From positions 62,001-126,000 of the forward strand of contig CANTFL010000980.1 in assembly GCA_947650285.1 (NCBI GenBank): 64,000 nucleotides of DNA, read 5' to 3'. This document shows, one piece after another, positions 16,654 to 30,400 of this stretch (positions are counted from its first letter, which is position 1; every line of letters begins with the position of its first letter). The notes below the pieces were generated by a model, which did not search any database, was not told the origin of the DNA, and saw nothing but the letters and a program-made list of their open reading frames with translations. The stretch is from Hyaloperonospora brassicae (Eukaryota; Oomycota; Peronosporomycetes; Peronosporales; Peronosporaceae). The position numbers were made by a program, and so were the translations under genes.

Positions 16654-19651
16654 GAGAGCGCAAAAAAAGGTCATCATTACGGTGGCACCGACCTTCGTAT
16701 TGTCGACGTGTACGAGATCTTTTTTGCCATATCAGAATAAATAGAGCCGATCGCAACAAACGCAACGCTTGCACTTCAGTCGATATTACGCAAGAGTGCA
16801 TGGACCCGACAGTGATAAGCACCGCTCCGGGGAGCGGGCCGTTATTGTCTACACATTGCCAAATGTATGGTAGGTCTGAAAGATAAGTTATCAAAATCAA
16901 ACAAAAGATCCAGTAAGTCAAGACTGTTTCGTAAAATATGTGTCTACGGGACAGTTGTCTGCCAAATTTTATTCATACCTCGATGTTCGAATCTGAAAAA
17001 TGACGAATCAAACCAGCGAAGGAACCAAATTCGTCAAGTTGTTTCTGGAATATGCGACCTTGCATACTATTTGCGGCTTATTCCTCAGCTGCTATCGCAA
17101 GCTCACATTTTCTCCAGAAGTCTTGGTGGGACTTCAATCTGATAGTTATCGTTCTCGATGCCGATGGTCTGTAAGCACGAATGCGTCGCGCCCAGCATCT
17201 AGTGAGAGATCACTCACTCAGTTAGGCGAGAGCCGCAACTGAACCCGGAGGGGAGACATGATAAATATGATACGATAACGAAGAAACAGCCCATTCCCAA
17301 TTTGACTCTGCGAATAAAATGTGGTAGTGTGTTAAGACTGTGTCGTACCGATTATTACAACCACTATACCACATACTTCTTTCAGCTCACCCCAGGCTCG
17401 TACACCAAAGCTAGAGAAAACTCGTCGATTCTATCGATTATAAGGATGTACGAAGTCGAGCAGTGGATAGCACCATCCAGAACCTTCAGCGTACGACGAC
17501 GGACGCCAAGCCAATTCCGTGTCTTACCACGACAAAGGGGAAGATAGACCTTCGGCTGACGCCATTTCCCATCTCTCAGGGGTGACCTGGATCCCGTAGC
17601 AACTTAAACGGCCCATCTGACAATTGCAAGAGTCATGGCACTACAATGCCGCGCAGGACCGGCGGCCAGGACCGCGTAGTGGGAGCACCTTTTTTTACTA
17701 CCTAACTGGTAGCTGCTTCGACTGCTCTAGGATGATGATGTGATTCTAATCTGTGGTCTCCTACGCCGACCTCCCCATGCAAATAAGCTGTAGAGAGGTC
17801 CTGTGATCATGGCTCAGTTTGTGAGGAGTTCCTTCAAACGGCAAAGGAGACGCCACACGCCGACTGATCCCATGCCGCTGCAGTCGCCATATTTCACTTC
17901 CCACTCGCTCAGATGAACGGAGACATCGAACATCGTCCCACAAAAGTCTGGCAGTCGATTATACGTGCTCTCTTTGAGATGAAATATGCTGATCCGCGTG
18001 GAGGCGCTCCCACGCCACAAGAATCGGTTTCGACAAAACACGCTATGATTATTAGCCTCATCTGCCTATTTGATCAAGTGTCTTGTATCAAGTAATAAAT
18101 CCTATAAAGAGTGTAACGGCTAGCTAAAATTCTAAGTCACGACCTGCCGACAATAAAAAAGATTTCGTAGCACACATTCGTCGGCTGGCTAGTCAGTACA
18201 AGTAGGCTGCCGCTCCGAGTTTAAACTACTGGTTGAATGTTGGACGTCATGTTACGGCCGTGTTTTCGCGGACAAAGGCAACTTATCTGTTAACTTACGA
18301 GTACTTTGTGTTTGAACCAACCTAGTTCACGCCGGAAGAAATCGCGCACCTTCAATAATTTTGTTAGAATCGCACGCTCACTTTTCTTCTTTCGCGAAGG
18401 CACTGATGACGAGTGGGAGAATACTAGTCGGCATAGCGGAAGGCAACGTGACGTGCCGGTGCATGGCAGACTTCCCCACGGCTGTTCTGGGCAGTATCAG
18501 GAGATTACGACTTTACAGTAACGTCCAGGCTCAAGTCAAAGGTCACCTTCTGCCTTATTTGGGCCACAACCGACGCATTCCGGTCATTAAGCACGCGCAG
18601 ACACCTAGTCCATCCAGGAGTCTGCTAAATTGACAAGGGTGACCTTTATCGAAGTGCTTAAGCTGTTAATATTGGCGAAGACAATTAATTACGATCGTTG
18701 ATAGTGTCGATCCACTTCGTCTTTTTGTTCTCGAGTCGCTGCTTCTCACCTGTATGAAGTGCACATTCTGTTTTGAGGCTGCGTTTATATGTTGACCAAC
18801 GCGCACCACTTCGAGCGTGGACTCATCTGGTTGAAAACAATGTCCCAGTGGGACACCGGACAATATCGTGCTGAGTACTCGATTATTCTACATGATCTTA
18901 CCTGGTTTAATGAGGTTCGTCGTATTGCGGCGTATCTAAAGCCGAATTTCTCGATCGATTTGACTTCAAAGGCTCTGATACTGATTTCACGATGTACCGG
19001 GTGTCGATGCTGTGGAAGCTGCTTTCTATCTGCCTGGGTCTCCTCCATTCCTCCAACGGGCCTTCTAGATCATATGGTATAAAATACCAATTATTATCCG
19101 ATGATGTATACGGGTCGCTTCCTTGATGCCTTCAGTGTGGCAACATCGAGCACCCAGCATCTAGTTGTCAGTTTACGAGCTATTAGCTTCGAGGCGTTGG
19201 TGATATCAAGGTCACTGAGGTAGCTCGCCAGAATGTCGAGGAATTAGACAAAATATATCAGCAATAATGCCGAGATTACCCTCATGGTCAATAGGAGACT
19301 CCTTCTCCAGCGATCGGCAGCCGCAGCGGCTGAAGCAGCCGTCAAATCTAGTATACAGCCATTGTTACATTCACAGCGGCGGACCGTCTCATGCAGCCGC
19401 CTAATATCCGGTATCTACAACATCGGCTACCGCACCCCCTATTCTTGGGACCATCGAGCGTCTAAATTAATGATAATTACTATTTGGGAGAAGTTCGAGA
19501 TCTAGGCACCAGCCTTGGATCCCCGCCTCAGAAATATTGGATTTGAAATATTACTACGTTGGTCAAAACAATTTGGGACGAACGCAAGCCCGTTTCCTCC
19601 CCCAGAAGACTTAGTGCGGGAAGGGTTATATACTATCAGAAATGGGTAGCC
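16654..19651. other. Gene-free stretch between solo LTR and element 2
   Basis: Three kilobases of AT-leaning DNA with open frames shorter than 100 codons on both strands. None was recognised. No terminal repeats or tandem arrays were found by eye. Confidence 0.4.
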
Positions 19652-19656
19652 CGGAC

Positions 19657-20095
19657 TGTAACGGGGCACTATTGACTACGTACTGGTTGACCAGTACGGA
19701 GTATACTTCCATTGACGACAGAAGTCGACAGTGCCCTGCTAGGTGTTGAAGGAACACAGAGGAAGGAAAGGAGACTAAGTAGTCAGACTAGTCTCTGGTA
19801 AAAGTAAAACTGTATTAATATATTTAAGTCCTACAACTTCTTGAATCTTTGTTGTCCTGACCTAATTATACCAATGTAACTAAATGTATAATGACGTCTA
19901 CTCACCACCCATTGCGCGCGTCTAGCAGCGATTGGTGGGTTGATATCATCACGATATCAACCAATGAGTAGACCCTTCAGTCATCTCAACAATATCACCA
20001 TGTCTGTGATATTGTTAAAATAATATTCGACGTGATATTCTTTATTGTCAAATTGTTCTTAATGACAATTTCATGTAACGGACTACCCCGTTACA
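19657..20095 (-). repeat. Element 2 LTR (3' LTR in element sense)
   Basis: The LTR is 439 bp, TGTAACGGGG to CCCGTTACA. It shares with element 1 the CATTGCGCGCGTC box and the GGTTGATATC/GATATCAACC hairpin (19938-19962). Its first 60 bases form a separate set of inverted repeats (ACTGGT/ACCAGT and a GGGCACT/AGTGCCC pair). Confidence 0.95.
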
Positions 20096-20109
20096 TCACC
20101 CCTCCCTTA
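20096..20109 (-). other. Element 2 polypurine tract
   Basis: In element sense TAAGGGAGGGGTGA abuts the 3' LTR, at the same position as in element 1. It differs by an A in the G run. Confidence 0.8.
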
Positions 20110-20227
20110 TCTGTTAGTCACCGTGTGACTATCGAAAACTTGATGGCCACCCGTTGGACACCAGTGGGACAGGGAGTACTTGTTTGGTCAGACTCATTCA
20201 CTCCTGACCCTGCCTCGCATAGTTAAC

Positions 20228-21844
20228 ATGTCTATGCGAGGTGATTCAAAGACCACACAGCCTGCTGCTGTGTCAGCCTCTGCGGCTGACGCTTCTTCGT
20301 CTGCTGCTTGTTCTCCGTATGCAGCAGAAGGTGCTGCAGACGCACGCGGTATCGCACCACGTGCACATGATGACCTTGTCAATGAGGTCATCAATTCTGG
20401 CGAGTCAGACGTGCCTGACTCGCGCAACGTTCCAGAGGCATCCCGATCACCGGCGGTGCCTCATCGTTCGTCAAGAGCACTGTCGAACGAGAGGACTCGT
20501 GAAATGCAACACAGTCTATTCGGCAGTGATGATGAACTCTATGGTGAGGAATACTATGCCTCACCAGTATCAACTCGTGCTTCCACGCACGAGCGTGATG
20601 ACGATGGCGAGAGCCGTCGTCATTCTGAAAGTTGTGGTACCGAAACAGGTACCACATTGAAGCGTGGTGAGCTCAAGCCGTGGCGCTTGCCCGTCCAGCT
20701 CATCGATAGCCTGTATCACGAGACAAGCCAGCACCATCGAATTCCACTATTCGATGCAACTGAGCTTCAAGGCTAAGGACCCAGCGCGAGAAAATATCGC
20801 GCTGAAGAAGACTTTTATCTCGATGCCTTCTTTAGGCATCGATGGTACAATGGCAACCAAAAGCGTGACAAGAACTCGCTTTTGGCAGCGTGAAACGCCT
20901 TCGTCCAAAATGTCAAGAATTTTGGACGAGAAGGGTGGCTTAAGAAGCTTGAGGCGATACGCCTCAAGTTCGAAAAGCGAACGCCAACCGGTGCAAGGTG
21001 CCGGTTGCATTGTTTGTCAAGTGAGGCCGGCATTCCATGCCTCACTTGGGGTGATCCTTGTGCGAGCTGTGTCGACAACTCGCAACGTGCACATAGGGAC
21101 TTGTATTCCCTAAGTTCGCCCTGGGGAAGGGCACACATCTCGGCTGAGATGCGGGACGCGATTGCAAGCTCGCAATCCGTCTACAAGCGCCAAAAGCGCG
21201 TGTTTATTGATGGGCCCTCGGACCAATCGGGTGAGTCTCGTCATACTGGTGGACGAGACCTTCAATGTCAGCCATCAGCTGGGAACGAGGTTCCCAGCTG
21301 TCAAAGGAAGGTGGGTACCCACGCCACCAGAAGAGGTAACTTGTCCTTGATTATGAATTGAAACGGTGGTTCAAGATACTCTCCACAAGAAGGCGTTGAC
21401 CACCGTGGGAATCCACCAGTTGTTCCGGTGTGGGTGGAAAGACAAGGTCCGGCTCAGCCGCCGGTCCTGCACGAGACTTTGGGTAACCACGAGCGTTACC
21501 TGACCGAGCTGAGGGAGGACGTCAAGCACGAATACAACCGACGGCACGCCTTGCAGTCGGACGTGCGACGTCTTCGTGCCGATCGGGAGAAAGAACGATC
21601 GGAATTCGAGTTGGCTCAGCTTGAGAGTGAACGCGAGAGGCGTCGTTTGCGCGACGAGCTAGAGACGGCTCGTCGCGAGGCCGCATCGATGAAGGACCAA
21701 CTCCTTTCGACGAAGGACCAACTTCAGTGTTTGTTCCGTGATCACAAGAATCTGTTGGAGATTCTTGAGCGCGCCGGTTATCTCCGTTCTCGCAAGAAGC
21801 CTCGTACCGATGGTACGGGCGGAGACGACTCACATAAAACGTAG
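20228..21844 (+). pseudogene. Element 2 antisense ORF, interrupted by three stops
   Basis: This is the counterpart of the element 1 antisense ORF, starting MSMRGDS. The whole 538-codon length stays in one frame with no indel. Three in-frame stops interrupt it: TAA at 20774-20776, TGA near 20891 (a Trp codon in element 1) and TGA at 21359-21361. The cysteine cluster ([14 protein letters not shown]) is unchanged. The C terminus is a long heptad-like charged helix (RRRLRDELETARREAASMKD) ending in RKKPRTDG. Retention of frame despite considerable nucleotide divergence suggests the protein was under selection before this copy died. Confidence 0.75.
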
Positions 21845-24800
21845 GGTGCGTGCGCATCCTACGAGGCAACTCAATCGTGTATGCATTGCCCTTGCGGTGC
21901 AACACACGAAACGGACCAATGTATTTCGGCAGTAGTTTGCTACTGCCGACACTAGTGACTGCATGTCCAGGTAAGTTTATCGTAGACAGTAGTACTAGGT
22001 CGTTAACCTTAAATGATAGAACACTTGCTCCTTCATTCTTGTCTGCGTTCCGTTTCTGGCGGTCCACCGCATATGCGATGGAGTCCTGAACGAAACGGAC
22101 TACCGCCTCTCGAGTCAGCGGGAAGTTCTCTGCTGTCTCGCTATTGTGTTTTTCAGTGCGCTTCGTGCGCACTGCTAAGAGATCGTTCTCTTTTTTGAAC
22201 GAGGGTGTCTTCTTCCTCGCTGGCATTGTCGTTGACGATGCTGAATATCCCATCATCGTCATCATTGTCTGATGTAGCAGCAGCGTCATCGCTACTGCTA
22301 AGATCAACTTCTTCGATGTCGACGTTGTCGACATCGGCATCAAACGTATCGGCGTGAGCGGTGATACGTGATGAGCAAGAGCCAAAACGGTTTTGGCTCG
22401 AGCGAGTCCCTCCCCCCCTTAACTCAGAGTCACTCTGTATGAGGGCGGGAATACGTGGGTGACGTAAGCCATTCACGTAGAACGGTGTATGCGTTGTGGA
22501 CGCATGCACGGAGTTGTTGATGGCAAACTCAACCATCGGCAAGAACTCACTACAATGTGAAAAGGAGTAAACGTATCCACGAAGAATTCCTTCGAGGACA
22601 CGGTTCGCTCGTTCAGTCTGACCATCCATTTCGGGATGATCAGAGGTTGACATCTTCAACCGTGTTCCCAATGCGGAACACGATTTGCAAAAACGCCGCC
22701 GTGAACCGAGGGTCACGGTCGGATACGAGTTCACGGGGTAAACCGTGGAGTCGAAACACAGTGTCGACGAATACACGCGCTCAGCCGTGGGAGTTGATCG
22801 ATTTTGGGACTGCAGCAAGATGGACCATCTTGCCGAAACGATCCACAAACACAAGAATACCATTATTCTTGTTAGTGTCTTCGGGAAAACCGAAGACAAA
22901 GTCCATGGACACGGACTCCCAACACTCTGCCGGGGCTGGCAGAGGTTGTAACGGTGCACGGGATGAAGAACTAGGCTTCACCCGTTGACAGGCCTCGCAC
23001 GAACTAATGTACTTGCGGACAAACTGATACTGGCGGGGCCAGTAAAAGTCACGACTGACCGTGAGGTAAGTCTTTTCTCGGCCACGGTGCCCGCCAGACG
23101 GCGCATCGTGACAGTCGAAGATGATGCGTAATCGCAAGTCATTATGATCGGGAACGGCGACACGAGGCGTGTCGTCGGCAACTGCTGTATAGTACAGCAG
23201 GCCATTGCGAGTCGTGTACCGGTCCAAAGAAGAACGGTACAGAGCCGGCAAATCCGACAAGGATTTCCGGGATGGGATCGAAAGATGACCCATCAAACGG
23301 AGGAGATTCGTGTCTCCTGCGTATGCTTTCCGCACGTCGTCGAGTAAAGGCGACGACGGCACACAGATGGACAGTGTCGCAACAGTGGGCGAGGCCTCAC
23401 TGTTGACTCGGGACGCTGGCTCGAAGTCGGGCCGACGTGGAAACGCATCAGCGACGACATTAAGTCGTCCTGGCTTGTACTCCACGGAGAAGCTATACTC
23501 CGCGAAGAAGGAAATCCACCTCGCCATCCTTTGCGAGAGGTGTGGACTGTTTACGGCCGTGCATAGTGACGCATGGTCCGTATAGACGATGAACGGTCTA
23601 TATTCAAAGAGATAGACCCGGAACTTAGCCAGTGCATACTTCATGGCAAGTAGTTCCTTGCCATGCACTAGGTAGTTGCGTTCAGCTAGTTGCAGATGAC
23701 GCGATTGATAACAGACGACGCGCTCTGCGCCGTCTGTGTCGTATTGCATCAACGCTCAGCCGATAGCAAAATCGCTGGCGTCACAGACCACGTGAAACGG
23801 TCTGTCCTGGTCGGCAATAGCCAAGATGGGCGATTGCATCAAGCTTTTCTTTATACGTTCAAAGGAGCGCTGGCATTCAGCGCTCCATGACCACTTGACA
23901 TTTTTCTTGAGCAAGCAAGAAAGATGAACAGTCATCTCGGCGTAATTGCGCGAGTACTTGTGCAAGTACGCCGCTAGTCCAAGAAACTTCCTTAGTCCCT
24001 TGACATCGACTGGCATTGGCCAGTCGGTGACCGCCTTGATCTTTTCGGGATCAGGGCGGACGCTGTGTTTTCCGACGATGCACCCAAGAAGTGGTATTTC
24101 GCTTGCCGCGAATATACACTTCTTGAGGTTAGCATACAACTTATGCTTGCGCGTAAGTTGAAGAACCTGACGAACGTGAGTTCTGTGAACTTCAACGTCC
24201 GTCCTTCCGTCCATGGCCCGGCTATGGACGAGCACATCATCAAAATAACTCGGTGCGAAATCCCTCAACGGTCTCAACAGATTTGTAACACATCTGTTGA
24301 ATGTTGCAGGGGCATTACTCAGCCCCTGTGGCATCACTAGCCACTCCCACAACATACCGCTGGGGGTGCTCACTGCCGTGTACGTAACATCCCGTTCACG
24401 AATGAGGATCTGATAGAGTCCGTGCATCAGATCCATGGACGAAAAGATGGTACTGTTTGACATACCATCTATGATTACGTCCTTTCTTGGTATCTGCGTC
24501 TGAGCCGGTACCATTGCAGCATTCAACTTGTTGAGTGCGTGCACTATCCGCCATCCTCCTGTGGCCTTTCGCACACAGAAGGTCGGATAGATGTGATGGG
24601 ATGTCGATTCCCTCACATGGCCCGCTGCTAAGCGATCGGCAAAGAACTTGTCGATCGCTATCACTTGTATACGAGGCAGTGGCCACTGCTTCATGACACA
24701 ATATTTCGAGCCCGGTTTGAGCTCAATCGCGTGTTGAGTGCCTTTGTCCTTAAGCAACTCGCAAGGCACGGATTCAGGGAACACATCCTTGAATTCGATC

Positions 24801-25824
24801 CAATCCTCACACAAAGGATTTGCCTTAAGCGACTTCCAGGATTGAGATTCATATCTCTCAATCCGAGTCTTCTCATCGAGGACACTTTCGTCAATCTATG
24901 AGCTGCTGAGAACCCTCTCAGTCTCAGTAAACACCGTTGCCGATCGAATATCGGTAACGTACTCGTCCTCTATGACGAGTACACAGATCTGCTTGACTTT
25001 GCCACTACGCAGATCACGCAAGAACCGTTTCGATTCTAACGTCGGCATTTGAATAATCCCCAAAGTTAACTTCGGAGGCGCAACCAGATCAAGCGTATAA
25101 GCGCCTACGCTTAATTCATCATTAACCAGGACATTCAGTGTCTCGATTACCTCCTGGGAAATCACTTCCACAGGATCTGGGAGAGCTTTCTCCACAATGT
25201 AGTGATCATCTACATTGTGTTCTTGTACAGTCGTGCTAACGACCGTACCACAAGTGAGGCCATCGCACTAGCTTGTAGTACACCCACGTGAGTGTTAGCG
25301 TTCCAAGATATTCGTCAGGTGGTTATCTGAGGAACAAGTAGTAGGCATCGTAACCGATCGATACTGCCAACTCACCCTTGGCTCGTATTTCATGAGCCAA
25401 GGCAACCCTAAGATGACGTCGAACTTGTCATCTAGGTCAAACACGATGAAATCGTCATCGTACTGTTCGCCTTTTAACGTGTAGTAGATTCCGACTACAC
25501 GTTTATTCACAGTGATCGATGCGCCTGTCGCTAAGCGCACCGTCATCTTCGTTGGAGGGATCTCCCGCTCCACGAAGTTGAAAAACTTCCTGCCTCTAGC
25601 GACTGGCGACGAACAAAATTGTTCGACGCCCCACAGTCAACTAGGGCGCGAAGTGACAAGTCTTTGGTCACTTCTAACTTCAAGGTGATGAGATACACCT
25701 CATCACCAGGTGCAGAGACACACAGAAATTGTGTGTCGGGAGCAACCTTCTTCAGGAGATTTGCAAATTCTCTTGATGTTGCTGGATCAGTAGGGCGGAG
25801 CGCCCTACTGATCCCGACCGTTTT
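21204..25824 (-). pseudogene. pol: Element 2 pol, interrupted
   Basis: Pieces in order on the minus strand: protease-proximal region (ending near 25295), reverse transcriptase (24814-23756, with SYFDDVLVHS), RNase H and integrase zinc site (23752-22781), integrase core (DGQTERANR, to about 22153), integrase C-terminal domain (KYIGPFRVL, 22195-21522) and a chromodomain (GYPP...WEPRSQ) ending at the stop 21206-21204. Most of the length from 25573 to about 22800 is one frame broken only by stops; one is a Cys codon changed to TGA at the RNase H site. Frameshifts lie in the integrase core and at a T6 run near 22190. The chromodomain carries one stop. The copy cannot make a functional Pol. Confidence 0.88.
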
Positions 25825-26910
25825 TTATGGTCCACCTCTCTGTTGCGACTTCGCAACAGCAACGGACCCTCGCCCTCCGTTTCTTCTTTCTGGCGGGTGA
25901 ATACTGCGCTCATCACCACGAGATACTGAACGGGGGACACTGCATTCGTATGCATAATGTCTCAATTTGTGACAGCGATGGCATCTCACCATTCGTTTGT
26001 CGTTCATAGGGCGAGGTTTCTCGCCCTCGACTTGACAGAGATTCATTGGTTCTGGACCTCCGACTGCTAATCGTCTCTGTGACCGATTCAGGGTCAAAGT
26101 AGCGTGAGACTGTCTCACGCTATAATCTTCTTGCTCCGCTGCGAAGATTGCCTCTGAGAGCGTCTTTAGCTCTCCGTGGAACAGGTGGCCTCTAACGGGA
26201 CCGTCTGAAAGCCCTTGAATAAAGATTGTGATCAACACAAACTCACTCACAGGGTTCACTACCATGCAGCTTGCGAGGTAGCGTAGCGTGAACCTTACGC
26301 TTACCCTGCTTGAGTTGCAGGAGCTCCGAAAGAGTCCTGAACTCTGCTCTGGGAGGTTCGAACGTCTCGCTGAGCAGGATCTTTAAGACACCTAACGACC
26401 CAAACACACTTGGTTAGTGCAACTTGAGGTTCAGGGTCCAAGCTCTGGCTTCTCCTGCCAGGTTAGACTGAGCGAATGAGATTTGCATTCGCTCATCGTC
26501 GATGCGACGAGCATCGATAGCATCGTCCAGCTCGACAAACCACCTCAACAGGGAGTCTTCCTCGACTCCCCGATACTTGGAGACCTCTAGTTATCGAGAC
26601 TCCCGTCGACGCTCACGCGTCGGCTCTGCGGACTGAGACTGTTGTTGTCTCAGTTCTTCGGTCCGCAGGTGATCTTGTTGTTGTAACAAGGTCACCTGCG
26701 CTCGCGACTCATCAAGTTCTCGTTGCAAAAACTTGTTAATGACGACATGTTGCTGGTCCCTATCCCTTGAGGATAGCATGGTCCATATGGCTCCTCGCCA
26801 ACGGTCGAACTCATTCGTTCGATCGCACTCTATTCGATGTCGCTCAAATGGGAGTAGCTTTCACGGGTTCCGTGAAAGCTGTAGCCGTCTACATCGTCCA
26901 ACATGTTCAT
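25825..26910 (-). pseudogene. gag: Element 2 gag, interrupted
   Basis: The start is at 26910 (MNMLDDVDGY). A TAG replaces the Trp of the element 1 motif DIEWGAVER, and two frameshifts follow (frames at 26910, 26779 and 26265). The zinc knuckle CHRCHKLRHYAYEC is intact. The end CCA TAA arises because a C present in element 1 before the A6 run is missing, which puts the stop right at the slippery site and brings gag and pol into one frame. The downstream hairpin (GGATCAGTAGGGCG with its complement, around 25785-25816) is perfect over 14 bp. Confidence 0.85.
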
Positions 26911-26950
26911 GTTTGGCGATGGGGTTGTGGTCTTTGGACGGACCAACAAG

Positions 26951-26958
26951 TGCTATCA
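26951..26958 (-). other. Element 2 primer-binding site (one mismatch)
   Basis: In element sense TGATAGCA follows the LTR after two bases. It has one change from the TGGTAGCA of element 1, which would weaken pairing with initiator tRNA-Met. Confidence 0.5.
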
Positions 26959-26960
26959 GG

Positions 26961-27399
26961 TGTAACGGGGCACTGTTGACTACGTACTGGTTGACCAGTA
27001 CGGAGTATACTTCCACTGACGACAGTGGTCGACAGTGCCCTGCTAGGTGTTGAAGGAACACAGAGGAAGGAAAGGAGACTAAGTAGTCAGACTAGTCTCT
27101 GGTAAAAGTAAAACTGTATTAATATATTTAAGTCCTACAACTTCTTGAATCTTTGTTGTCCTGACTTAATTATACCAATGTAACTAAATGTATAATGACG
27201 TCTACTCACCACCCATTGCGCGCGTCTAGCAGCGATTGGTGGGTTGATATCATCACGATATCAACCAATGAGTAGACCCTTCAGTCATCTCAACAATATC
27301 ACCATGTCTGTGATATTGTTAAAAGAATATTCGACGTAATATTCTTTATTGTCAAATTGTTCTTAATGACAATTTCATGTAACGGGCTACCCCGTTACA
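26961..27399 (-). repeat. Element 2 LTR (5' LTR in element sense)
   Basis: The LTR is 439 bp and differs from 19657-20095 at eight positions by my count. It is followed by the target duplication CGGAC at 27400-27404. Confidence 0.95.
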
Positions 27400-27404
27400 C
27401 GGAC

Positions 27405-30400
27405 CGGCGAGTAAAGAGACCGGATCTTGCACCGCCAGATATTGATCGAATAAACCTCGACTCACCCAGCCGATATTACCGTCACGCCCACCACCACAAT
27501 TGTCTCCGCCCGAATAGGTTAAAGAGACAAAGGATTAGTCTCGCGAGAAGGCGCTGATCCATTTGGTCCCGGCGCTGCTGACTCGGAAGGGTCAGTAGCG
27601 TGTCAAGCGTCATAAAATCTTCAAAAGAATGACTAATGTAGCGAAGCATGCAAGATTCATGCGACCGCGCCTTATCGATGTCTCCCGTGGCTTTAAATCC
27701 TTTTGTCGAATAAGAGGATTACGTGAGGGGATTACGATGGCGGCAGGTAATTGATTGGTTATGGCAGTCGCTCAAGGTTTAGCCAACGCTGCACTCGACG
27801 GGTCATCTAACAGCCTAAACCTTCTAACAGCATTGAGAGAAAATATTTACTACATTCAGTTCTTTCAAATTGAAGTGCAATTTGAGCAATATCGACGGGT
27901 AGATAATCTCCTAAAATTACACAGGAGCTAGGCGGATTTCACGAAATGGGAGTTTGTAAATAAATTTCGTTTTACTAGCAAGCCTATGGCGCTACGTTAT
28001 CGACTAGTGGCTCGCCAAATCGATAAAGTATAATGGGACAGTGATACTGTTGGTACAGCAGCCACCTTCTAGCATTGTCGTACATTTATGTACTAAAGGG
28101 AAGGGTTGAGAGCTCAACCGACCGGTACTGCCGCAAATACTACCCTAATATCATAACGAGGTATACGAAGGTGGTGGAAATGATAAAGGATCACCACTTA
28201 TCTCTTTCTGTGTTCGTTGTCGGAGCCAGAGAATCAGCTGCGAGTACGAATTTTTTGTTCCGTATGAGTATCCCTCACCCGTTGGTTCTTAATTATCACC
28301 GTCGGAGACACGTAAGCGGGTACATTTCTCTTGCACCGACGATCACCATATAAAAGGTACCAGAGTACACAAATAAATATAAACGGCTGCTCATGCGAGC
28401 CAAAGAAAACAGCTACGAACGCTGCCAGCTTATCGATTTCGCTATTGATGGTCACATTGATCGCGAAATTTAGCCATATCTTTGGCTATTTCTGAATCCA
28501 CAATGACCACCTTCAGCTGCGACGTCGTGTCCGCGCGCTGACACAACAACCGGAGACTATGTACAAAGAGCTTTGCAGGCACTAGTCGCTATATCTCATC
28601 ACGTCTGGTAGTCTGAATTCTCATTTAAGCTACTCGCAAGTCTGGAAGTACAATTGCTGGTCTACCGGTCTGACCGGTAGACCCACGACAGCGATATGTC
28701 TGTACATGCACTTACTTTGCAGCAAGGTGACGTCTAAGTCTCTTATATTGGCTCGGTCGCATGATAGGTAGCCTCATCACTGAAGTTGGCCTATTTGGAC
28801 TATCGCCGCTCGTTGATGAAGTTTCGACTGTCTAAACTACACAATTTTATCTATGCTGCTGGTGATATATTTAGAATTCGTGATCCTTGCCTTAAGTTCA
28901 AGTATAGTTGCACCTGCTGTGCGGGTGCTGGTTCTTTTTGCCCACGAAATTGTGGCTCCCACATAAGGTGACGCGGCGAAGTCGTCCTCTCATATTCTGA
29001 TTAAACACCACCTGCAACTTCTTTGACAATAACGACTTCAAAATCGCCTTCTATCAATCGGACAGTCATCACGTGGAATGGAGGGCGGTTGAGCTTCTTC
29101 CAACCCAAAATAATACGAGCGAATCGTGGAATCTCATTTTTTACTAAAGGCTCCTCATGGCATATCCTGACAAGGCATTTTACTTCTAACAATCTTGCGG
29201 GTGAGGAAGCCTTCGATAGGCATACGTTGCTGTCATAATGGATTAGAAATGACATATCACGGCCTTATAGTCTCTATCCGGAGCATTAGTGCATTATGTA
29301 TACCACACAAACCGTGTGCTGGCTATAAAACTGTAAAATCCAGATGGATGTCGGTATCGCGCATTTTCCCTATCTGCAACCGTTCACCAAATTGGTGCAG
29401 TAGAAAACCCGTGTCCAAGGCTTCGAGAAATACAGATAGCTAAGCTTAAGTAATCATGTATTTGCGATGATCGCTGGGACGTCGGCCACCCGACCCTATC
29501 GTTCTGTAGCGTTGAGCTGTCCCGTATCGAGGGTGTGTCAAATTTCTCAAAACCTCGTTATCAAAGAGAACATATCCCAAGATTTAACATATTATGGACC
29601 ACGCGTACGATCGCAGTCTCATAACATAATCTGGTCCTCAACAATATATACAATCCGACGCTCATATCCGATTGTAAAGACTTCTACATATCCCTCTCCC
29701 GTTAGAATTTCCCAAGCAAAAGATCTATTTTAAATGCGACTTCAAGCGTGTTCAAAACCCTCTACTCGATCGGATTGGTAATCATCGCTCATGTAGACCT
29801 GAATGCACATATGTGGAAGCCCTTGATAACGGCATCTTTTACACTCATGGTCCACCATTGAAGAAGTACATGCTTACCACCGACAAGTTTGCCTCGAAAT
29901 GGTCACATTCTACAGCGTCGTGCACAGGTAATGTCTCTTGTCAGCTTTACAAAGTGCATTGCAAGACTTTGTATCGGTGCCGACATACCGCTTTCTTTCT
30001 CCCGCCGGTGGTGGCGGGCTGGTGCTGCAACTTAATAAGGCTGAAGCTCTCCAAGCCGTTACCGACGTACTCCATCACAAAGCTGCAGGTCCGCACTTTG
30101 TCAAAAACTACTTTTACAAAGACACGCCTGTTTTACTAGCTCCTACGCTGGCGCACGTAAGAAATAAAACCCTGCGCTGCTCACACATGCAGTCTTTCTT
30201 TGCCGAGAGACTGGTAATATACTTCGATAATAGGGAGGTCCGCCAGACGCACTTATCCATATTCCGATCCAGTTTTTGCAAATAAATTACACAGCTTTTG
30301 CGAAAGTGCTAGCCTCTCCAATGCACCGAGCGTTCGCCCGTCGTCATTACAGAGCCGCAAAAACGTTTTGAAAAGGGTTGTCGAATGATCAACTGGTCAT

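Larger units (their letters stand above)
19657..27399 (-). mobile_element. Element 2: decayed Ty3/gypsy chromovirus, same superfamily as element 1
   Basis: This is a 7,743-bp element with 439-bp LTRs (19657-20095 and 26961-27399) and perfect target duplications CGGAC at 19652-19656 and 27400-27404. I count 8 substitutions between its LTRs, so it is older than element 1. It has the same organisation: minus-strand gag and pol plus a plus-strand ORF next to the 3' LTR. Gag, pol and the antisense ORF all carry stops; gag and pol also carry frameshifts. The internal region aligns with element 1 along its length, but the LTRs are similar mainly in the central box and hairpin. Confidence 0.96.

Noticed and set aside
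16179..16658. Target-site duplication of the solo LTR
   Set aside because: The flanking pentamers AGGAG and GAGAG are not identical, so no duplication is claimed.
6756..27404. CRISPR-like array because of repeated palindromes
   Set aside because: The inverted repeats differ in sequence from one another, have no regular spacing and lie inside retrotransposon coding frames of a eukaryote.
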